Origin: Microbacterium sp. TNHR37B
GTDB taxonomy: Bacteria; Actinomycetota; Actinomycetes; Actinomycetales; Microbacteriaceae
NCBI RefSeq assembly: GCF_001620065.1
Contig: NZ_LQGV01000003.1
Coordinates: forward strand, 1,054,001-1,118,000
Reading direction: 5' to 3'
DNA: 64,000 nucleotides
In this document: in pieces, positions 45,445 to 53,100 of the stretch
How the letters are laid out: each line of letters starts with the position of its first letter
Position numbering within the stretch: the stretch's first letter is position 1
The notes under the pieces: generated by a model
Database searches by the model: none
What the model was told of the DNA's origin: nothing
What the model saw: only the letters and a program-made list of their open reading frames with translations
Made by a program: the position numbers and the translations under genes

Positions 45445-47420
45445 CTCCTCGCGTCTTGCGGGTCGCAGGGCCTGCGATCCTCGGCGGGGTCGCACTCATC
45501 GCCTTGGTCGGGGCGTTGTGGTTCGGTGGGGGTGCTGCGCAGATCCCACTCGGCGACGCCGGCCCTGTTGTGCGCTGGGGGCTTCCGGTCACGAAACTGG
45601 TCGTGAATCTCGCCGCCGCGGGCATGGTCGGTGTGCTCGTGACCGCCTTGTTCACGCTGCGGGCCGGTGAGCGCGAGTTCGACGTCGCCCTCGATACCGC
45701 GTCGATCTCTGCAGCCCTGTTCACCGTGGCCGCGGGCGCGACCGGGTTCCTCACGCTTCTCAGCGTGTTCAACCCGGCCATCGACGCAGGCCCCCAGTTC
45801 GGTGCCCAGCTCGGCCGGTTCCTCGTCGAGCTCGAGGTCGGCAGGACATGGCTGATCACGACGGTCGCCGGCGCCGCCCTCACCGTCCTGACATTCGCCG
45901 TGCGGTCCTGGGTCGGGACGCTTCTGGTCGCCCTGGTGGCGGTGGCCTCGCTCGTGCCGATGGGCACGCAGGGGCACTCCGGCGATGACGCCTTCCACCA
46001 CGAGGCGATGATGGCGCTCATCCTGCACATCATCGGCGCCGCGGTGTGGCTCGGCGGGCTCCTGCTGCTCATCGCCGTCCGTCCAGCCCTCGACCGTCGC
46101 CGCATCCCCGATCTCGTCGCCCGCTACTCGAGCATCGCTCTGGCCGCGTTCGTGCTCGTCGCCGTGTCCGGCACGGTGCGCGCCGCCATCGGCCTGCAGG
46201 AGTGGTCCGATCTGCTCTCGCCCTATGGCGCGATCTTGGGCATCAAGGTCGTCGCGCTCGTCGGCCTCGGCCTCTTCGGGGCGTGGTACCGCACCCGCCT
46301 GATCGGCAGGATGCGCAGCTCCGACGCGGCATCCCGCCCTTTCTGGATGCTCATCGCGTTCGAGCTGGCACTGATGGGTGTGGCCAGCGGCGCCGCCGCA
46401 GCGCTGGCCCGCACTCCGCCACCGAACCCGGCCCCGCTTCCCGAGATCCCCTCGCCGGCAGAACGCCTCACCGGTGCCCCGCTGCCCCCGGAGCTCACGA
46501 TCGAACGGTGGGTCACCGCGTGGAACGTGGACATGTTGTGGGCGGTGCTCGCCGGGTTCGCGATCTTCTTCTATCTCGCCGGGGTGTGGCGGCTGCGCCG
46601 GCGCGGCGACGCGTGGCCTGTGTATCGCACGATCATGTGGGTCGCCGGCATGGTGCTGCTGGTCTGGGTCACCGGCGGCGTCGTCAACGTCTACCAGGAC
46701 TACCTGTTCAGCATGCACATGGTGGGGCACATGCTGCTCACGATGGCGATCCCGGTGCTGCTGGTCGCCGGCGCCCCGGTGACCCTCGCCGCCCGGGCGA
46801 TCCGCAAACGCGACGACGGCACCCGCGGCGGGCGGGAGTGGATCCTGTGGGCGGTGCATTCGCCCGTCGCCCGCATCCTGACGAACCCGTTCGTCGCGGC
46901 CGCCCTGTTCATCGGCTCACTGTGGGTGTTCTATTACACCGACCTGTTCCGCTGGTCGCTGTACGACCACCTCGGCCACCAGTGGATGATCGCGCACTTC
47001 CTCATCACCGGCTACCTGTTCGCGCTCTCCCTGATCGGCATCGACCCGGTGCCGTGGCGGCTTCCCTACGCCGGCAGGCTGCTGCTGCTCATCGGTGTGA
47101 TGGCGATGCACGCGTTCTTCGGCATCGCCATCATGATGCAGTCGGGGCTGATGGTCGCCGACTGGTTCGGGTCGATGGGTCGCACCTGGGGTGTCACACC
47201 GCTCGAGGATCAGTACACCGGCGGCGGTATCGCGTGGTCGATCGGTGAGATCCCCACCCTGATCCTCGCGATCACGGTCGCGATTCAGTGGAGTCGCAGC
47301 GACGACCGCGAGACCAAGCGGCGAGACCGGCACGCCGACCGCACCGGCGAAGCCGAGCTCGAGGCCTACAACGCACGCCTCACCGAGCTCGCCGACCGCG
47401 ATGCTCGCAGCCGCAGATAG
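45441..47420 (+). CDS. CopD-CtaG fusion, copper transport/assembly membrane protein
   Basis: This 659-residue protein has about 15 helices. The first half is CopD-like (GTQGHSGDDAFHHEAMMALILHIIGAAVWLGGL, then AVSGTVRAAIG), the inner-membrane copper permease that takes copper from CopC. The second half is a Caa3_CtaG domain (FSMHMVGHMLLTMAIPVLLVAGAPVTL, MHAFFGIAIMM, EDQYTGGGIAWSIGEIPT). The TTG at 45441 is preceded by ACAGGA, but an upstream start with a frameshift is possible. Such fusions are known in actinobacteria and link copper uptake to cuproenzyme assembly. Confidence 0.88.
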   Translation: MTPRVLRVAGPAILGGVALIALVGALWFGGGAAQIPLGDAGPVVRWGLPVTKLVVNLAAAGMVGVLVTALFTLRAGEREFDVALDTASISAALFTVAAGATGFLTLLSVFNPAIDAGPQFGAQLGRFLVELEVGRTWLITTVAGAALTVLTFAVRSWVGTLLVALVAVASLVPMGTQGHSGDDAFHHEAMMALILHIIGAAVWLGGLLLLIAVRPALDRRRIPDLVARYSSIALAAFVLVAVSGTVRAAIGLQEWSDLLSPYGAILGIKVVALVGLGLFGAWYRTRLIGRMRSSDAASRPFWMLIAFELALMGVASGAAAALARTPPPNPAPLPEIPSPAERLTGAPLPPELTIERWVTAWNVDMLWAVLAGFAIFFYLAGVWRLRRRGDAWPVYRTIMWVAGMVLLVWVTGGVVNVYQDYLFSMHMVGHMLLTMAIPVLLVAGAPVTLAARAIRKRDDGTRGGREWILWAVHSPVARILTNPFVAAALFIGSLWVFYYTDLFRWSLYDHLGHQWMIAHFLITGYLFALSLIGIDPVPWRLPYAGRLLLLIGVMAMHAFFGIAIMMQSGLMVADWFGSMGRTWGVTPLEDQYTGGGIAWSIGEIPTLILAITVAIQWSRSDDRETKRRDRHADRTGEAELEAYNARLTELADRDARSRR

Positions 47421-47430
47421 GGCGCACTAC

Positions 47431-47826
47431 GTGACGACGAAAGAGGAGCTCGCCGACCGCTACGGTCGGGGACCGCGGCCCATCCGCCGCCGCGTGTTCT
47501 GGGTCACCGTCGCGACGGCGGCAATCCTGTCTGTCGCCGGGCTTTCGTGGCTGACTGTCTCGAACTCGCTCGACGACGTCGGATTCGACGAGACCGGATA
47601 CGAGCTGGTCGATGCGCGCACCGTGACCGTATCCTTCCAAGCCACGCCACCCGCTGGGACGTCGTTCGCATGCGCGGTGCAGGCATTGGATGAGGACTTC
47701 GGCATCGTCGGTTGGCGGGTCATCGAGTACCCCGCGTCCGAGGAGATCACACGAGCACTCGTGGAGACCATCCCGACCGTCGCGCAGGCAACGACCGGCA
47801 CCGTGCAATCCTGCTGGGCCACATAG
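47431..47826 (+). CDS. DUF4307-like single-pass membrane protein
   Basis: This protein of about 131 residues starts at GTG 47431 (MTTKEELADRYGRG), which fits the family N-terminus better than ATG 47401 inside the preceding gene. A short basic cytoplasmic tail leads to one helix (RRVFWVTVATAAILSVAGLSWLTV) and an outer domain with two cysteines (FACAVQALDED and VQSCWAT). The function is unknown. It ends the plus-strand cluster and converges on the zinc ATPase gene. Confidence 0.7.
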   Translation: MTTKEELADRYGRGPRPIRRRVFWVTVATAAILSVAGLSWLTVSNSLDDVGFDETGYELVDARTVTVSFQATPPAGTSFACAVQALDEDFGIVGWRVIEYPASEEITRALVETIPTVAQATTGTVQSCWAT

Positions 47827-47865
47827 CCGCGCAAGGGAGGCCGTCGCCTGCGCCGGCTGAGTCTC

Positions 47866-49902
47866 TCAAGCGGTGGGCCTGTCTTCGTGGTCGATGCCGT
47901 GGTGCTCTTTGCCGCGCTCGAAGTTGAGCAGGCGGAGTGCGTTGCCGACGACGATCAGGGTGGAGCCTTCGTGGATGAGTACGACCGCGCCGATGTTCAG
48001 GCCGAGGAAGGTGGCGAGGATGAGGAACGCGACGATCGCGAGGCTGGCGATGAGGTTCTGCCGGATGATGCGGCTGGTGGCGCGGCTGAGCCGCACGGCG
48101 AACGGGACGCGGCCGAGGTCGTCGCTCATCAGCGCGATGTCGCAGGTTTCCAACGCGACGGTGGAGCCGGCGGCGCCCATCGCGATGCCGACGTCGGCGC
48201 GGGCCATCGCGGGGGCGTCGTTGACGCCGTCGCCGACCATCGCGATCGGTCGGTGGGTTTCGGCGAGGCGGGTGATCTGAGCGACTTTGTCCTCGGGGAG
48301 CAGTTCGCCGATCGCGGTGTCGACGCCGACTTCCCGGCCGACCGCGTCGGCGACGCGCTGGTTGTCGCCGGAGATCATCACGAGCTGCCCCACGTTCGCG
48401 CCCCGGAGCGCGCTGAGCACCTGGGCGGACTCCGCGCGGGACGCATCCATCACGCCGACGATGCCGAGGAACCGGTCGCCACGGCGGATGATCATCAGCG
48501 TCTGCCCGGAGTCCCGCGCCTGCGTGTACGCGTCGGCGAGCGTGCCGGTCAGCGCGAGTTGCTGCTCGTCGAACATGCGCAGGTTGCCGACGTCGACCCG
48601 CTCGCCGTCGATCGTCGCCGTGACGCCACGCCCGACGACCGCGTTCAGGTCTGTCGCGGTGAGGCGCTCGGCCTGGGGGACGCGGGGCTCGAGGTCGCGG
48701 ACGATCGCCTCGGCCAGCGGGTGATCGCTGAGCGCTTCGACAGCGACCAGAGTGCGGATCAGCTCGGACTCGGGCACGTCGGCGGCGGGGGTGACGGACG
48801 TCACCCGGGGGGCACCCCAGGTCAGGGTGCCGGTCTTGTCGAACGCCATCGCCTTGACCCGCCCGAGCGTCTCGAGCGGGGCGCCGCCCTTGACGAGCAC
48901 CCCGGCACGCGCAGCACGGGCGACCCCTGCCAGCACCGCGGCCGGGGTTGCGATCGCGAGCGCGCAGGGGCTGGCGGCGACGAGCACGGTCATGGCGAGG
49001 TAGAACGCGTCGGGGAACGGTTGCGCGAACGCGAGCCAGGAGATCAGGAGGGTGACGGCGACCCCGAGGATCACGGCGGGCACGTACCAACGCTGGAACC
49101 GGTCGATGAACTGCTGTGTGGGGGAGGCGGCCTGGTCGGCGGAGCGGACGAGCTCGACGACCTTGCTGAGCGTCGAGTCCGCGGAGGTCGCGGTGACCTC
49201 GACCTCGAGCACGCCGGACCCGTTCACGGTGCCGGCGAACACACGGTTGGCGGCGGGCAGGGTGTCGACGGTGCGCATCGCCCGCTCCGGGTCGGCCACC
49301 GGCTCCTTCTCCACCGGAATCGACTCCCCGGTGACCGCGGACTGATCCACCGCGGACACCCCGGAGATCACGAACCCGTCTGAGGGAATGCGGGAGTTCG
49401 GGCGGATGACGACGATGTCCCCGACGACGATCTCCTCCACCGGCACCTCCACCGGCTCGTCCCCGCCGCGGCGCACCAGGGCGCTGCGGGGAGCGAGCTC
49501 GGCCAGGGACTCGATGGACTTGCTGGCACGGCTGAGGGCGTATTCCTCGAGCGCGTGGCCGAGGCTGAACAGGAACAGCAGCACCGCCCCTTCCGCCCAC
49601 CGGCCGATGAGGGCGGCGCCGATCGCGGCCACCAGCATGAGGAAGTCGACCTCGAACTTCCCTCGCATCGTCGAGGCGATCGCGGTGCGGAACGTGAAGA
49701 ACCCACCGAAGAAGTAGGTGGCGAGGAAGAACACCAACGGCCACCCGACCATCGGCAGCCCCAACGCGAACTCGGCGATCATCCCGCCGGCGTAGGTCAC
49801 GCCCGCGGCGATCGCGAACCACAGCTCCCACCGGGCCGAACCGTGGGAATGGTCGTGCGTCTCCGCAGCGGGCGCGGTAGTCGTCGGGGAAGAAGCAGTC
49901 AT
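47866..49902 (-). CDS. Zn/Cd/Co-exporting P1B ATPase (SPC type)
   Basis: This 678-residue ATPase has no HMA domain, only a short His-bearing N-terminus (ETHDHSHGSARWE). The core has AVTGESIPVEK, S311-P-C313 in VAASPCALAIATPAAVL, Asp355 in FDKTGT, SDHP, and [10 protein letters not shown]. The C-terminus has LGLNIGAVVLIHEGSTLIVVGNALRLL, as in ZntA/CadA-type divalent pumps. It ends in the His-rich EHHGIDHEDRP. ATG 49902 lies 6 bp after a TATCCT -10 (complement of 49909-49914), so it is probably leaderless. It is divergent from its likely repressor. Confidence 0.9.
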   Translation of the reverse strand: MTASSPTTTAPAAETHDHSHGSARWELWFAIAAGVTYAGGMIAEFALGLPMVGWPLVFFLATYFFGGFFTFRTAIASTMRGKFEVDFLMLVAAIGAALIGRWAEGAVLLFLFSLGHALEEYALSRASKSIESLAELAPRSALVRRGGDEPVEVPVEEIVVGDIVVIRPNSRIPSDGFVISGVSAVDQSAVTGESIPVEKEPVADPERAMRTVDTLPAANRVFAGTVNGSGVLEVEVTATSADSTLSKVVELVRSADQAASPTQQFIDRFQRWYVPAVILGVAVTLLISWLAFAQPFPDAFYLAMTVLVAASPCALAIATPAAVLAGVARAARAGVLVKGGAPLETLGRVKAMAFDKTGTLTWGAPRVTSVTPAADVPESELIRTLVAVEALSDHPLAEAIVRDLEPRVPQAERLTATDLNAVVGRGVTATIDGERVDVGNLRMFDEQQLALTGTLADAYTQARDSGQTLMIIRRGDRFLGIVGVMDASRAESAQVLSALRGANVGQLVMISGDNQRVADAVGREVGVDTAIGELLPEDKVAQITRLAETHRPIAMVGDGVNDAPAMARADVGIAMGAAGSTVALETCDIALMSDDLGRVPFAVRLSRATSRIIRQNLIASLAIVAFLILATFLGLNIGAVVLIHEGSTLIVVGNALRLLNFERGKEHHGIDHEDRPTA

Positions 49903-49971
49903 GCGACCAGGATACATCACAAGATCATGATATATTGTAGTTGTGAATGATTATCGTGATCGGAGGGCACA
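49903..49971. promoter_or_regulatory. Divergent promoter/operator between Zn ATPase and SmtB-like repressor
   Basis: This 69-bp spacer is unusually AT-rich for the window. It holds TATATT (49931-49936) as a plus -10, TATCCT on the minus strand, and a perfect palindrome ATCATGAT (49924-49931). An inverted pair TCACAA (49917-49922) / TTGTGA (49941-49946) is also present. These resemble the imperfect AT-rich repeats bound by SmtB/CzrA repressors. Confidence 0.55.
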
Positions 49972-50313
49972 ATGGTGAGCATGGCCGGTACTGAGACGCG
50001 TCGGGAAGCAGGCACCCTGTCCGTAGCGGATGCTGAGCGTCTCGCCGAGATCATGCAGGCACTGGCGTCACCTGTGCGGCTGCGCATTCTGAGCGCGCTG
50101 AGTGTTCAGCCGAGCACCGTGACCGACCTCAGCGAACAGCTGCACATCGGACAGACGACCACATCGAACCATTTGCGGCTGCTGCGGCATCTGAGCCTGG
50201 TCCTTGGCACGCGCGACGGCCGGCACATCCACTACTCGCTCTTCGACGACCACGTCTCCGAACTGCTCGAGGAGGCCATCGGGCACCTCGAGCATCTGCC
50301 CGGCGGAGGATGA
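49972..50313 (+). CDS. SmtB/CzrA-like Zn/Co-sensing ArsR-family repressor
   Basis: This 113-residue winged-helix protein has IMQALASPVRLRILSALSVQ and the recognition helix IGQTTTSNHLRLLRHLSLV. The C-terminal alpha-5 helix DDHVSELLEEAIGHLEH has the ligand pattern D-x-H ... H-x-x-H of CzrA/SmtB zinc sensors. There is no alpha-3 cysteine pair, so it should sense Zn(II)/Co(II) rather than As or Cd. CGGAGGG lies before ATG 49972. It likely represses itself and the divergent ATPase. Confidence 0.88.
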   Translation: MVSMAGTETRREAGTLSVADAERLAEIMQALASPVRLRILSALSVQPSTVTDLSEQLHIGQTTTSNHLRLLRHLSLVLGTRDGRHIHYSLFDDHVSELLEEAIGHLEHLPGGG

Positions 50314-50448
50314 CGCCTGCCGGAGCTCCCCGATTGACGAGAGTATTCCCGTTCACGTCGGGGGGCGCTGCTGCGGCCGGGGAGAGCGCGTCGCTGCCGG
50401 TTCGGACACGCTGCATGGTGTGTAGCCGATCGCCGCGACGGCCATGAG

Positions 50449-50577
50449 CTCTTGTAAGAATCCGCCACTACTCGCGGAATCCTGAACCCGAAACCCCAGC
50501 CAACTACCGTGGAATCGCGGCATTCCTCGCCATCTCGAGCGGGAACCTACAGACGCGTAAATTCCCGCTGAAGATGT
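50449..50577 (+). repeat. Imperfect direct repeat, right copy
   Basis: This matches 27822-27955 in the same orientation, with GCGGAATCCTG at 50474-50484 and GGGAACCTACAG at 50541-50552, both exactly 22,625 bp from their left partners. A 2-base indel follows, then TTCCCGCTGAAGATG against TTCTCGGCGAAGATG. It closes the Cd/Cu/Zn module. Confidence 0.65.
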
Positions 50578-50942
50578 CAATTTTCCCCTGAACTTGTCCG
50601 GCGATGACCCGACGGTGGGGGCAAAGGAGACTCTCATCGGCGAAGTGTTGACGGCCGTGCAGGACGAGCTCGCGAGAGTGGAGCATCCATCCGAGAAGGC
50701 GAAGAATCTCGTGAAGGCGCTCGCTGCTCGGGTCGATTGGGCGAAAGCACCGAAGATCGCTGCAAGGTGGCCGCGACTCGCTGAGCGCGCTCATCCTTGC
50801 CCATCCCCAGGAGGTGCTTCCACAGGCGAGCCCCCTGCTGCGGGTCGAGGTCACGCGGCAGCGCGTCGGCGCCGACACCCGCCCGAGACGTCCGGAAGCC
50901 GGTCGTCTTCGCCTTCGGCGAGGCGCCTCCTACTCTTGGTGG
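50578..50942 (+). other. Stretch without a confident gene
   Basis: A weak frame from about 50594 reads VGAKETLIGEVLTAVQDELA and HPSEKAKNLVKALAARVDW, then loses sense. Another frame reads LSALILAHPQEVLPQASPLL near 50786-50845. Together they hint at a decayed gene with a frameshift, but no family is recognised. The part 50314-50448 shows nothing. Confidence 0.3.
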
Positions 50943-51428
50943 ATGACCACACTCCGACAGGCCGTGCCGGAGGATGATCGAGCACTCGCTGAGATCTCGT
51001 TCGAGTGCTGGGCTGAATCCAACGACCCCGGCGACCTCTGGGCACAGGACCGTCCATTCTTCGGGCCGCCCACCCATGCACAAGCGGAAGACGTGATCGT
51101 GGCGACGAGCGATGGTCGGCCAGTTGGCTACGTCCGAGTCCTAGAAACGTCGAGTGAGCACGGCGACTGGTACATCGCCGGCCTGGGGGTTTCGCCGTCT
51201 TCTCGATCGACAGGGGTAGGTCGCAGCCTCGTCCAGGCTGCCCTAGCGAAGGCCGCACACGGGGGCGGTAGTCGCGTGTGGCTCAAAGTTCGTTCGACCA
51301 ACGAGCCAGGGCTGCGCCTTTACCGATCCCTCGGCTTCACCGAAGTAGCTCGATCCTCTGAGGCCTTCACGAGCCGACCGGGCGTCGATGACCTACGACT
51401 GAGCATCGAACTGCCCTCGACGCCGTAA
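50943..51428 (+). CDS. GNAT-family N-acetyltransferase
   Basis: This 161-residue protein has the GNAT fold: LRQAVPEDDRALAEISFECW, GYVRVLETSS, then motif A in IAGLGVSPSSRSTGVGRSLVQAALAKA (acetyl-CoA pyrophosphate loop RSTGVG), and NEPGLRLYRSLGF near the end. The substrate is unknown. It stands alone between the right direct repeat and an IS-like remnant. Confidence 0.85.
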   Translation: MTTLRQAVPEDDRALAEISFECWAESNDPGDLWAQDRPFFGPPTHAQAEDVIVATSDGRPVGYVRVLETSSEHGDWYIAGLGVSPSSRSTGVGRSLVQAALAKAAHGGGSRVWLKVRSTNEPGLRLYRSLGFTEVARSSEAFTSRPGVDDLRLSIELPSTP

Positions 51429-51468
51429 AGGATCAGTTCGAGCGGTTACGGAACGCCGCAACTCAAAC

Positions 51469-51525
51469 GTTTGGGACATGTCTCACCGGAATCGACGCGG
51501 TGATTTTGGGACATTTGCCCCGTCG
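51469..51525. mobile_element. Possible IS481-family terminal remnant
   Basis: The sequence carries TTTGGGACAT twice (51470-51479 and 51508-51517) around TGTCTCACCGG. Paired TTTGGGACAT/TGTCCCAAA blocks of this kind are typical of IS481-type ends in actinobacteria. No transposase is present. Nothing else is seen in 51429-51661. Confidence 0.4.
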
Positions 51526-51661
51526 GAGCGGGCCGATTTGGACATCTGTTCGTGGAACTTACAAGAGGTCAGGCTCATGAGAAGTGGATCGATCCGCTCA
51601 CAATCAGTCTGCATCGGCCGCGCGAGCGTCTACGGAGTTCGGCGGATCCCGCGTCTGGTAG

Positions 51662-52141
51662 TCAACCGTTATGCGATCGCTTCCGCTTGTCGTCGGTTGT
51701 GAATCCGTTTCGCGCTGCTCGTTGGTCGATCGTCTCGAGCTCTTGGAAGAAGGTCACCTGCCAGCCGGCGGGGCCTTGGACGCGAGCGTTGATCGATCGG
51801 AACGGCGTCTCGACGGGCGGAGCGATGAGTTCGGAGCCGCTCTCGCGCGCGGCGGTCACCGCATCCTCGGTGCTCGCCACTTCGAGCGCGATCCGCAGCG
51901 CGCCCGGAACGTGCGGGGCGCCCTCGACGCGATCGATGTTGACCGCGTGTGTTGGCGTAGCGAGCTCGATCGTGGCGATACCGGCATGCAGGATCGCCAC
52001 ACGGTCATCGCCCTCAGTCGCGAACGCGATTTGCTCAGGCATGCCCAGCGTGTCGCGGAAAAACCGGACGGCGCTATCGAAGTCGTCGGTCTCGATGATC
52101 AAACGGAGTTGTTTCGGTGCGTGGGCGCGTGCATCGGTCAT
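51662..52141 (-). CDS. VOC (glyoxalase/bleomycin-resistance fold) protein
   Basis: This 159-residue protein has one VOC module: KQLRLIIETDDFDSAVRFFRDTLGMPEQ, GDDRVAILHAGIATIELATP, and at the end INARVQGPAGWQVTFFQELE with the usual metal-ligand Glu. ATG 52141 is chosen because it gives a standard VOC N-terminus. Upstream in-frame codons lie inside the merR gene. It may bind a drug or a small metabolite. It is co-transcribed with merR. Confidence 0.85.
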   Translation of the reverse strand: MTDARAHAPKQLRLIIETDDFDSAVRFFRDTLGMPEQIAFATEGDDRVAILHAGIATIELATPTHAVNIDRVEGAPHVPGALRIALEVASTEDAVTAARESGSELIAPPVETPFRSINARVQGPAGWQVTFFQELETIDQRAARNGFTTDDKRKRSHNG

Positions 52142-52547
52142 GCTCCCGATCCTCGCTCCTGACATGCGTGTCAGTTGCAACTCGCACACGGTCTTCCAGC
52201 GCTGCGAGAACCTTGAGCTCGGCGTCGATGGCGTCGCGCTCGCTCTCCAGACGCACCCGTGCCGCGGCGAAAGCTTCCCGAAGTAGCCCCCCATTCTCCG
52301 CGGGGCACTCGAGCGGGAGCAGTAGCCCACGAATAACGGTGCTGCAGAAGCCCGCGCGGAGGAGTTCCTGTATCTGGGCGACGATCTGCACATCGTTCGC
52401 CGAATAGAAACGCCACCCGCCCTCTGTACGGTCGGGGCGGAGGAGACCATGCTGCTCGTAGTAGCGCAACGATCGAACGCTGGCGCCGGTGCGAGCCGCC
52501 AGCTCGCCGATGGTCAGGGCACCTCGAGTTCCATCTTCCTGACGCAT
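52074..52547 (-). CDS. MerR-family transcriptional regulator
   Basis: This 157-residue protein has an N-terminal MerR helix-turn-helix (LTIGELAARTGASVRSLRYYEQHGLLRPDRTEGGWRFYS), then a dimerisation helix (FAAARVRLESERDAIDAELKVLAAL). One cysteine (LECPAENG) lies before the coiled coil, but the paired metal-site cysteines of CueR/ZntR are absent, so it is more like a drug- or stress-responsive member. The last 22 codons overlap the VOC gene, which it presumably controls. Confidence 0.87.
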   Translation of the reverse strand: MRQEDGTRGALTIGELAARTGASVRSLRYYEQHGLLRPDRTEGGWRFYSANDVQIVAQIQELLRAGFCSTVIRGLLLPLECPAENGGLLREAFAAARVRLESERDAIDAELKVLAALEDRVRVATDTHVRSEDREHDRCTRPRTETTPFDHRDRRLR

Positions 52548-52693
52548 GCCTGGTGATCCTAGTAGCCGCGGTCAAAGACGGAGGCGCACCTTCACCACGG
52601 CCCGCGCGCACATCGAGGCGGCGGGGTGGGAGACTGAGTGCGTCTGACATCGAACGGGATGCTCGCCCGATCCGTCTGCAGAAAGAAGCGCGC

Positions 52694-53100
52694 ATGATCT
52701 CGCTCTCCGCCGCTCTCGGTATCGCGCTCTTCGAACTCGGGCTCGCTCTCACCCCGGGCCCGAACATGATGTACCTCGTCTCCCGCAGCATCAGCCAGGG
52801 TTGGCGGGCCGGCATGATGTCGCTCTCCGGGACCGCGGTCGGTTTCGTCGTCTACATGGTCATGGCGAACCTCGGCCTGGCGGCGGTGTTCCTCGTCGTC
52901 CCGTGGCTGTTCATCGCTCTGAAAGTCGCCGGCGCCGCCTACCTGCTCTGGCTCGCGTACCAGACGCTCCGCCCGGGCGGGAAGTCGCTGTTCGAGACGA
53001 GCGAGCTCCCGCGCGACTCGTTCGGCAAGCTGTTCCGGATGGGGCTACTCACAAACCTCCTCAATCCGAAGGTGGCGATCCTCTACCTCGCGCTCATCCC
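52694..53100 (+). pseudogene. LysE/RhtB-family exporter, truncated at its 3' side
   Basis: From ATG 52694 the reading frame gives a normal LysE N-terminus: FELGLALTPGPNMMYLVSRSI, GTAVGFVVYMVMANLGLAAVF, LKVAGAAYLLWLAYQTLRPG, LLTNLLNPKVAILYLALIP. Intact relatives continue with a further 70 residues after ...ALIPQF. Here homology ends at about residue 136, exactly where a secreted-protein fragment begins in another frame. The out-of-frame tail runs on to 53341. The exporter should be non-functional. Confidence 0.85.
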
